A stretch of 64,000 nt of DNA from Plasmodium relictum. Lineage: Eukaryota; Apicomplexa; Aconoidasida; Haemosporida; Plasmodiidae. The notes under the pieces were generated by a model. The model saw nothing but the letters and a program-made list of their open reading frames with translations. It had not been told where the DNA came from and did no database searches. Both the position numbers and the translations under genes were made by a program. Positions 56,853 through 64,000 of this stretch are shown in pieces (the first letter of the stretch is position 1; every line of letters begins with the position of its first letter). The stretch is taken from NCBI RefSeq assembly GCF_900005765.1, contig NC_041690.1, forward strand, positions 372,001 to 436,000, read 5' to 3'.

Positions 56853-57569
56853 TTATTTAAATATAAAAAAAAAAAATATACAAAGAGATATAGTTACTGA
56901 TAAAATAATTATTCTTTTTAAGTTATAGTATTTAATTTTTTTTAAAATCTTTTGTATTTGAGGTAAATATGAATTTAATTGATTAATTTTTTTTATATGT
57001 TGTATAATATTATAATTTTGACTTTTTAACTTATTCTTCGTATGTTCTCCAATAGATATCATATTGTCTAACTCATTCAAAGAAAATTCTAATGCACTTC
57101 TTTCTTTAAATACTTGATTAATTTCATTATTATTAACAAATTTATTACTTTCTTTTTTTATATATATATTACAATTTAAATGTATTTTATCAAATGTATT
57201 TTTTATACTTTGTAATTGAATTTTAAATTTGTCAAATATACTTAAATATCTAGCAATTTCTAAGGAATATGTACTATTTTTACTGAAGTAATTTCTCATT
57301 ATATCTAAATTTTGTATACCATTTTTATGTAAATTTTCTAATTCTTCTATTTTTTTTTTATTATTAGATATAAATTCATATATATCATTTTCATTTCTTT
57401 TTTTTGTATTGATTTCATATAAATTGATACTTTCTTTCAATTCACTTAAAATTTTTTCAAAGTTTATTTGTAAATTTCTAATATTTTTTTTATATTCTCT
57501 ATAACTTACATTATCATCATAATCATTTAATTTTTCATTATCATCTAGAACACTATAATTTTTTCTCAT
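56853..57569 (-). CDS. GOS1: Golgi Qb-SNARE, GOS1/GOS28-like
   Basis: A tail-anchored fusion protein for Golgi traffic. 238 residues in a single exon. The N-terminal about 150 residues form helices, as in the regulatory three-helix domain. The SNARE motif runs from about 155 to 215: KERSALEFSLNELDNMISIG, then EHTKNKLKSQNYNIIQHIKK, then INQLNSYLPQIQKILKKI. The central Gln (KSQ) is the zero-layer residue. A C-terminal anchor (RIIILSVTISLCIFFFFIF) ends three residues from the stop. The SQ-x-x-x-x-x-x-I-x-x-K-x-x-x-L-x-x-x-x-P pattern and the basic residues just before the anchor are those of GOS28. Membrin or VTI1 are less likely alternatives. Confidence 0.75.
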   Translation of the reverse strand: MRKNYSVLDDNEKLNDYDDNVSYREYKKNIRNLQINFEKILSELKESINLYEINTKKRNENDIYEFISNNKKKIEELENLHKNGIQNLDIMRNYFSKNSTYSLEIARYLSIFDKFKIQLQSIKNTFDKIHLNCNIYIKKESNKFVNNNEINQVFKERSALEFSLNELDNMISIGEHTKNKLKSQNYNIIQHIKKINQLNSYLPQIQKILKKIKYYNLKRIIILSVTISLCIFFFFIFK

Positions 57570-58368
57570 TTTTCTGTATTTTATTAAAAATAAAATTTCT
57601 TTGCATTCTTCTTTTAATATGGAAATTTTTTTTTATCATTGTTAATATAAAATATATATAATGGTACAATATATAAGTACATTTTAAGTGATCAATTTTA
57701 TAAATCAAACTGTTTTATGAACATTTTTTAAAAGTATAATATAATAAAAACACAAAAAAATTTATAATCAAATATATGCATATTATATATACTTTATATA
57801 AATATTAATAAATAAAAAACATATATATACAAGAGAAAAAAAATAAAATTTGGAAAACATTAAGTTCTTTTATAATGTATTTTAAAAAAAATAATATATA
57901 TATATATATATATATTATTATACACAAAAAGTTTATTTTAACAAAAGAAACATCTTTTAAAAATAAAGTAAACTTATTTTTATTTAAAAATTAATTTATT
58001 TCTTATAATTTATTTTATATTTATTACTACAAAAAAAATTATTGTTTTTAAGAGCAATAATTCTATATATTAAACAAAAAAAAAAAAATTTATATTTATT
58101 TAAATTTTTAATAGGAGTGTAATTATATAAAAGAAAAGAAAAAAAAAGGGATAAAATCTTATTTATTCTAGTTTATTTTCATTAAAACTTATTTGTTTGA
58201 TTTAAAAAAAAGAAAAAAAATTTATATCATTAAAATATCCTAGCCAGATAAATAATTATAAGGAAAAATAAATAAATAATATTTTATAGTGCTTCACAAA
58301 TTTTTTTATATTATTTTAGTAATTTAAACAAATGAATAAATATGTTTATATTTATTTGAAAATCATAT
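57570..58368. promoter_or_regulatory. Divergent promoter region
   Basis: About 800 bases between the SNARE (-) and IF-1 (+) starts, with (TA)n near 57895-57915 and A runs. A shared promoter is inferred from geometry; no motif is recognised. Confidence 0.4.
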
Positions 58369-58848
58369 ATGTTCAGTAAAATTTCTTTTTTCTTTTTTTT
58401 TTTTTGTTATATATATATTTTTTATTTAACAAATGAATTAAGTTTAAAAAAAACATACTTTATTAACCTAAACAACAAAATAGACATATGGAAGAAAGAT
58501 ATCTTAAGAATTTACAAAAAAAATGCTGTGAATAAAAAAAAAAAGAACATTAAGAATTTGATGAGGAGATATAACAGTTTAAAAAATAATATTTTGAGAG
58601 AGAAAGAAAATGAAATAATTGAAATGAATGGTATAGTTGATGAATGTTTAGCGAACACCAACTTTATAGTAAAAATCCCAAATGGTCAAAAATTCTTATG
58701 CTTTATTTCCGGAAAGTTACGAATAAATAAAGTAAGAATTAACTTAGGTGATCAGGTTAAAATTCAAATTCATAAATTAGATTTTGAAAAGCGCAGAGGA
58801 AGAATAGTTTTTAGATATTTACAGGTTCAAAAAAAAAAAAAAAAATAA
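58369..58848 (+). CDS. infA: Apicoplast translation initiation factor IF-1
   Basis: It binds the A site of the apicoplast's bacterial-type ribosome during initiation. 159 residues. A hydrophobic signal peptide (about residues 5-22, Phe-rich) and a Lys/Asn-rich transit region to about residue 80 precede a 70-residue IF-1 domain. The OB-fold pattern is clear: IIEMNGIVDECLANTNFIVKI, GQKFLCFISGKLRINKVRI, LGDQVKIQI and RRGRIVFRYL. These match bacterial IF-1 segments such as ISGKMR-x-x-x-IRI and GDRV. The domain reaches the C-terminus, followed only by a poly-Lys tail. Single exon. Import to the apicoplast is inferred from the two-part leader. Confidence 0.9.
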   Translation: MFSKISFFFFFFCYIYIFYLTNELSLKKTYFINLNNKIDIWKKDILRIYKKNAVNKKKKNIKNLMRRYNSLKNNILREKENEIIEMNGIVDECLANTNFIVKIPNGQKFLCFISGKLRINKVRINLGDQVKIQIHKLDFEKRRGRIVFRYLQVQKKKKK

Positions 58849-59615
58849 ATAATTAAAAATGCAAAAATCATAACCTTTTTTTTATGATGCAAAATCATCT
58901 TTTATTTTTCTTCTTTTTCTTTTTTTTTTTAAATTGTTATTGTATTTTGAAAAAGAAACCTAAAATATAATATATATATAGTTCAATAAATTATTGTATA
59001 AACATATATAAAATTTTATTTATTTAAAACCATCTTATAAATAATTAAGTTATTGTTAAAACTTTAAGAAAATTATATACATGATAAAACTAAAAAAAAA
59101 AAGCGTAAATTGATATAGAAATAATTACATAACGAATATATGTAACAACAAATTATATACTTAAAATAATGATTACAAATAAAATAATAACAATATTTAT
59201 AAAGGAAATAGTAAAAAATAAAAAAATAAAATAAAAGTGTATATATATATGAGTCTATAAAATGTGTCATATTTATAATTTTAAAGATAGATAAAATATT
59301 ATTTTAACAAGTGAATTAACTATAAAATAAGCAGGTATATTAATTTTATATTCTCAAAAAAAAATTATTAATAGAATAAAAAATTATACATATAAATTAA
59401 AAATTATAAAAACAACAAAAATCATTAAATTGACTTCTCTTTTTTTTTTTTTTTTGGTGTTAGAATATTTTTTATAACAGTAATAAAAATATTACTTAGA
59501 ATAAATAATGTTATTATCTTAAAATATGCATATGAATGAGAAATTATAATTATGTATTATCTATATAAATAATAAATCTATTAACATATTTTTGAATTTT
59601 TAAGTGTATTTATAA
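58849..59615. other. Convergent 3' region
   Basis: Between IF-1 (+) and the five-exon gene (-). The minus-strand frame at 59073-59270 is Tyr/Phe/Ile low complexity and is not supported. Nothing else is recognised. Confidence 0.45.
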
Positions 59616-60520
59616 TTAGCTATTTGTAGTATTTTTGTTTTCTTCATAGAGTTTTAAAATTTGTAAACACGTCATAAATGTCTTTAAATCATTCTCCATT
59701 TTTAAAAAAAGACCAAATTTTTTGTCGTCTTTAGTATACTAATCAACGAAATTATTAAAAAATAAAAATAAATAAATATATATATAATAATTGTCATTCA
59801 TTTGGCATAAGGTTTTAAATTTTATTTAATAGATAATAAATTTTTTTTTTTCTTTTAAAATCTTACATGCATATATATTAACTTTTTTTTTTCCTCTTCT
59901 GGCATAAGATATATAGTTTTTAATTGCTAAATGTTATAGAAAAAAAATAATAAAAATAATGAAGCAAAAAAATATAAAAAGAAATACTTAATGGGAAATG
60001 AATGAAATTTAAAAATTATATAAAACAATTATTTGATAATAACAAAAAATAGCATACCAAATATCTATTAAATTTCGAATCATTAATTGTTTCATAGTCA
60101 TATAAATCTATTACCTAAAAGACGATAATTAGGAAAAAAATTTTAAATATAAATAAAATAATAAATATAAGAATATGTATTCATAAATTAACAATATGAA
60201 TTTACATTTTTTATTTGAATATATAGGCTTTCATCACTTAATACTATGATTATATGCTACAAACATGTATCCAAAATATTTATATTTAAAAATGTTCTTA
60301 TTATAAATTTTTTTTTTTGTCTTATTGATATATTTTACTCTTATATAATTTTTGTTTATTTTATTTTTATATTAGTGTAATTTTATTTTTTTTTATTTTT
60401 TATTTCCATTACATTTAAGTTTTTTTCTATATACAAATAAGCACAAATGAGGAAATCTCTACTAATACTAATATACTCACACTTTATACCTTCAAAAGCT
60501 GAAGATAAAAATTGTTTCAT
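59616..60520 (-). CDS. Five-exon gene for a 102-residue protein, family not recognised
   Basis: Too fragmented for an open-frame scan. Exons 60490..60520, 60206..60243, 60058..60114, 59867..59926 and 59616..59738 all join in phase at GT-AG sites. The product begins MKQFLSSAFEVLSDESLYIQ, continues IKNVIDLYDYETINDSKFNR, then YLQLKTIYLMPEEEKKKLIY and MHYTKDDKKFGLFLKMENDL, and ends KTFMTCLQILKLYEENKNTTNS. The residue mix is varied with no low-complexity run, unlike the flanking DNA. It looks all-helical and soluble, with neither signal peptide nor membrane segment. The very small exons (31-123 bases) suggest an old conserved eukaryotic gene. I cannot name a family; a small subunit of a larger complex is a guess. 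Confidence 0.65.
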
Positions 60521-62504
60521 CTTAAAAAATATTTAAAATTTTTTTTTTTTGCTATAAAATATATCAATTTTTTATTCATTTTTTCAATTCTACTATTGTG
60601 GATAAGCATTCACTTTCTTTTTCTCTTTTTAAATTTACTTTTTCAATCTATTAAATTTTTGAGTTATAAAACTTGTATAATTTCTTATTAATATTAAAAA
60701 AAAAAAAAAAAAAGAAAGAAATAGACACCTTTTCAAGATTAATTTCTAATGGATCTTCATCACCAGAAAAAAAATTACAGCATAAATATTTATTAATCAT
60801 TTTATTAAAAATAGAAATTTATTTCATTAAACACTTTAAATGGTATGTATATTATTAAATTTTATTGATTTTATTTAAAAAAAAAAAAAAATTACCTTTG
60901 TACTTCAAAAAAGATTCATTTGATCACTAGTAAATTAGTAAGGTAGAAATATTATTTTGCATTTTACACAAAAAAAATAATATAAAAAAAACTTGAATAT
61001 TAGTAAAATAAATTCATATGCCACATGCATAATAGGTGTATATATATATATATTTGCATTAAAAAATTATCGGAATTTTATAGAAATAGTTTTTTTTATT
61101 AATTTTCTCATTTTAAATAAAATGAGAAATGAGAAATTACTGAGATTAAGTTGAATTCGATACATTAAATGAATGCAATGAAAATTTGAAATTGTTACAA
61201 AAAAAAAAAAAAAAAAGACAAAAACATAATAAAATGATAAACTAACCCATTAAGAAAAGAAATTTCTACTATTTATAATGTCGAATATATCACAAAAATA
61301 TACATATATGTATATTTTTGTATAAATCTAAAGTTGGTTAATGAAACATTAAAGCTTTATAACATATATTAAAAAAATTATTAAATTTAAGCATAAGAAA
61401 ATATTGATATATATTCTATCTAAATAATGAATATTTATTTTTTTTTTTTTTTTTTTTTTTTGTTCTATATTTCCTAAACATTACCTACTACGGTTTATTA
61501 AATAATTTTATAATTTTATCTTGATTCCTTTTTTTTAAATATATATTTATTCGAAAGAAATACATCAATAAAAATTGAGAAGATATTTTTAAATAAACTT
61601 TTATTTAAAATGTTATGATAGGAGGAATATATACATACAAGAAATAAGATATAATAAAAAAAAATAAATTTAAAATCATATTAAGGAAAAAGTGTGATAT
61701 AATATTAATATGCTACTATATTAAATTTTAATATGTTTTATATGATAATCATAAAAGTGAAATATGTGATGAAAAAAATACATAAGAAATATTTTTAATT
61801 GTTTACTTAAAAAAGTATTTGTTTCAGTATGCTTAAAAGTATTCTATTTTATATTCAAAAATGATAAATTTTAAATAAAAAATTTCATTGTAGGAGTATT
61901 AGTAACAACACTTATATTTCTAAACTTAAAACGTGCCAATTATGTATATATTTTTTAAAAATTCAAGAAATTTACTGGAAATATATTTAGCATTAATTTT
62001 TATTTTATAATGTTTTATTTTATTTTATTTTTTTTTTATTCTACTTCATAAATATTTTTATACTTTTTTAATTTTGTATATTTTTTTTATCTTTCTGTTT
62101 TTTTTTTTTTTTTTTATAATAAATGCTTCATATTTTAAGAATGTTCATTTATTTATTCCTCTCCCTTATATATATAATAAATATTTTCTATTTTTTTTTT
62201 TAACTAGTTTCTATTAATATCATATAAAAAATTTTCTTATCCATGTTTAGCAATTTTTTTTTTTTTTTATATTTAATAACATTCTCTATATCAAATTTAT
62301 CTTTTTTATAATTTTGTTTCTATTTCTATTTCTATTTCTATTTCATTTTACTTCATATTATTTTTTTAAAATTTGGTAATGGATAATTAATATAATCAAA
62401 TTGTTAATTATACTAAAACATATCGTTTAAAAAATTAATTAAAAAATACAACTAATTTTTTTTCTTTACAAAATTTAAAAAGTCACTGTAAATACTTAAC
62501 AAAA
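60521..62504. promoter_or_regulatory. 2-kb divergent region
   Basis: Between the five-exon gene (-) and the ARS2-like gene (+). It holds a 12-bp inverted repeat at 61104-61129, a long T run near 61439-61460, a TTTCTA hexamer repeat at 62316-62346 and TTTTA repeats near 62010. The small frame at 60673-60858 is not supported. Confidence 0.45.
62316..62346. repeat. (TTTCTA)n repeat
   Basis: About five copies of TTTCTA in the pyrimidine-rich leader upstream of the ARS2-like gene. Confidence 0.85.
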
Positions 62505-64000
62505 ATGAAAGAAGCAACTGAAACAGTTGAAAAAAAAAGAAAAAGGACTGATAACATTGATGAGCCTAAAGAAGCAAGTAAATTAAAAAAAAAAATAGAA
62601 TTTGAAAATGATGATGAATATGAAAAATATCTTTTAAATAATTTTAAAAAGAATGATGAAAAGGAATATGTTTTTTCAGAATTTGTAAAAATTTTTTATA
62701 ATGAGATTAAAAAATATAAAACAGTAGATGAAATGGCAAATGAAATAAAGAAATTGGCTTTTCAGAATATTTCAAGAAATTTAGAAATAATATGTAATAA
62801 CGAATGTACTAGTTCGTTTTTTATTGAAAAATTTAGAGTTAAATATATTAATGAACAAAATATATTAAATATAAAATCTTCTCAAAACAATTTTAAGGAG
62901 TTTATGATATTATATAATAATAATAATCATTTTAATGATTTTGGTTTAGAAATAAACACAAATATAGAAAGCAAAAGTGAAGAACAAAATGAACATATAG
63001 AAGAACAAGAAAATGAAAATAAGGAAAAGAAAAATAAAGATGAAATTTCTAATATTTTAACGAAAGATAACTTTTACAAAACACATATATGGAAGGAAAA
63101 AATAAAATGCAAAATTGAAAATATTAATGATAATAATATTTTAACAAAAATTGTAAATTATTTAACAAGTATATCATTACACTTCGATCATATACCAATT
63201 AAACTGACAAAATTTGATATTATTAAAAAATTAAATGATTTAAATTATGATATTATGAATATAAATATATGGGATACTTACAATATAAAAGAAACCAGGT
63301 CATCTGATTTTTTTCGAAAAGCTAATGTATATTTTAAAAATCAAAATAAAACGAATGAAATTTTAAATTTAATACGTGAAAATCCATCTTCTATTGAAGT
63401 TAATGGTTATTTTTTAAATGATATTAGAAGAAATAACTATAATTATTTAGATTTAAGAATTTGCCCACCTATATGTTCGCATATAGAAAGAATTAAAATA
63501 GATTATGAAAATGCGAAAAAATTAATTAGAAAATTAGATAAGTCATGCGAAATAAATTTATATTTATTAGAAAATTTAAAGCAAGACAGATTTTTATTTG
63601 AAAAGCTAAAAAAAAGAAAAATTTTGAATAATAATTATGTAAATGAAAATAACGAAATGAATATAGAAGAAAAAAATGAAAAAACAGAAATAGAGATTAA
63701 TGATAATGATAAGAATAGAGAGAATAATAATTCCACTAACATAGAAAATTCCTTAGATGATAAAAAAGTAAACCTTTTAAATAATAATGATTCTGATGAA
63801 AGTCCCATAATACAAATTGTTGAGGAGAATAAAGATATGGATATAACTAAAAAACTAGATATATTAATTTTATATTTAAGATTTGTTCATAATTTTTGTT
63901 ATTATTCAGCTAGAAAATATAATACATATGATGAGATGGTAAGAGAATGTGGTTACTTTTATTTAAGAGTTAACTTAGATAAAAGCTTTTTTAGTAATTT
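62505..64000 (+). CDS. ARS2: ARS2/SERRATE-like RNA effector, partial at window end
   Basis: ARS2/SERRATE links the nuclear cap-binding complex to RNA processing, export or decay. The frame is open from the ATG at 62505 to the window edge, 498 residues without a stop, so the C-terminal half is missing. The N-terminus has a basic nuclear-signal-like KKRKR. The strongest match is at residues about 450-485: KLDILILYLRFVHNFCYYSA, then YNTYDEMVRECGYFYLRV. It corresponds to ARS2's LD-LL-YLR-VHS-DYY block and its DEMPNRCG-x-x-x-VR element. Upstream, ENPSSIEVNGYFLNDIRRN and LDKSCEINLYLLE fit the helical core. Acidic Asn/Glu-rich insertions lie near residues 150-185 and 380-445. The zinc finger expected further on lies outside the window. 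Confidence 0.75.
   Translation, partial: MKEATETVEKKRKRTDNIDEPKEASKLKKKIEFENDDEYEKYLLNNFKKNDEKEYVFSEFVKIFYNEIKKYKTVDEMANEIKKLAFQNISRNLEIICNNECTSSFFIEKFRVKYINEQNILNIKSSQNNFKEFMILYNNNNHFNDFGLEINTNIESKSEEQNEHIEEQENENKEKKNKDEISNILTKDNFYKTHIWKEKIKCKIENINDNNILTKIVNYLTSISLHFDHIPIKLTKFDIIKKLNDLNYDIMNINIWDTYNIKETRSSDFFRKANVYFKNQNKTNEILNLIRENPSSIEVNGYFLNDIRRNNYNYLDLRICPPICSHIERIKIDYENAKKLIRKLDKSCEINLYLLENLKQDRFLFEKLKKRKILNNNYVNENNEMNIEEKNEKTEIEINDNDKNRENNNSTNIENSLDDKKVNLLNNNDSDESPIIQIVEENKDMDITKKLDILILYLRFVHNFCYYSARKYNTYDEMVRECGYFYLRVNLDKSFFSN

Noticed and set aside
60673-60858. 61-residue plus-strand frame with a poly-Lys run
   Set aside because: The Lys run comes from a homopolymer A tract; no start context, partner exon or family.
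1-64000. CRISPR arrays, tRNA/rRNA genes, transposons, LTR or other virus-like elements
   Set aside because: No spaced direct repeats, cloverleaf, reverse transcriptase, transposase, integrase or capsid-like sequence was seen. Repeats present are simple microsatellites and local palindromes.

Overview
This is a very AT-rich nuclear window, with poly(A)/poly(T) runs and (TA)n tracts everywhere between genes. Its proteins are rich in Asn, Lys, Ile and Tyr. Introns are short GT-AG introns with T-rich acceptors. The gene content is that of a malaria parasite (Plasmodium, Haemosporida): an apicoplast-type multidomain acetyl-CoA carboxylase, a six-helix membrane phosphodiesterase, a Shewanella-like phosphatase with a signal peptide, a RAP protein and an apicoplast IF-1. 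From memory and unchecked, PDE-delta, MPC2, ACC, ENT3 and SHLP1 lie in this same order on P. falciparum chromosome 14. The ACC here is about 2,849 residues, clearly shorter than the P. falciparum protein as I remember it, so this is probably another species. I cannot name it. I see no virus-like element, transposon, tRNA, rRNA or CRISPR array.

Layout, left to right. 0.4-8 kb: a secreted, probably organellar protein of unknown function (+), an unknown protein with a mitochondrial-type N-terminus (-), and a RAP-domain protein (+). 9.6-13 kb: a possible structured RNA and a six-exon cyclic-nucleotide phosphodiesterase (-). 13-16.4 kb: a long gene-free spacer. 16.4-19.3 kb: mitochondrial pyruvate carrier 2 (+), a small basic protein (-) and an acidic-tailed protein (+) whose coding end overlaps the next gene. 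19.2-25.9 kb: a very large tubulin cofactor D (-). 26.1-30.4 kb: ATG12 (+), a coiled-coil protein (-), a small three-exon protein (+) and a MED6-like Mediator subunit (-). 31.2-44 kb: two tandem minus-strand genes, a carboxyltransferase-only relative of acetyl-CoA carboxylase followed by the full apicoplast acetyl-CoA carboxylase. 46-50 kb: an E3D-type ubiquitin ligase candidate (+) and an equilibrative nucleoside transporter (-). 52-60.5 kb: PNO1 (+), SHLP1 (+), a GOS1-type SNARE (-), apicoplast IF-1 (+) and an unrecognised five-exon gene of 102 residues (-). 62.5 kb to the end: the N-terminal part of an ARS2/SERRATE homologue (+).

There are no operons. Most neighbours are divergent or convergent and probably share AT-rich promoter or 3' regions. 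The genes join in common themes. ACC and IF-1 belong to the apicoplast. MPC2 feeds pyruvate to the mitochondrion, and the RAP protein probably acts on organellar RNA. ATG12 belongs to the machinery that loads ATG8 on the apicoplast. The outstanding item is the carboxyltransferase-like gene beside ACC. It aligns with ACC from late in the central region to the C-terminus, lacks the biotin carboxylase and biotin carrier parts, and has lost most active-site motifs, so it looks like a retained pseudoenzyme. Exon coordinates of spliced genes were joined by hand from GT-AG sites and reading phase.
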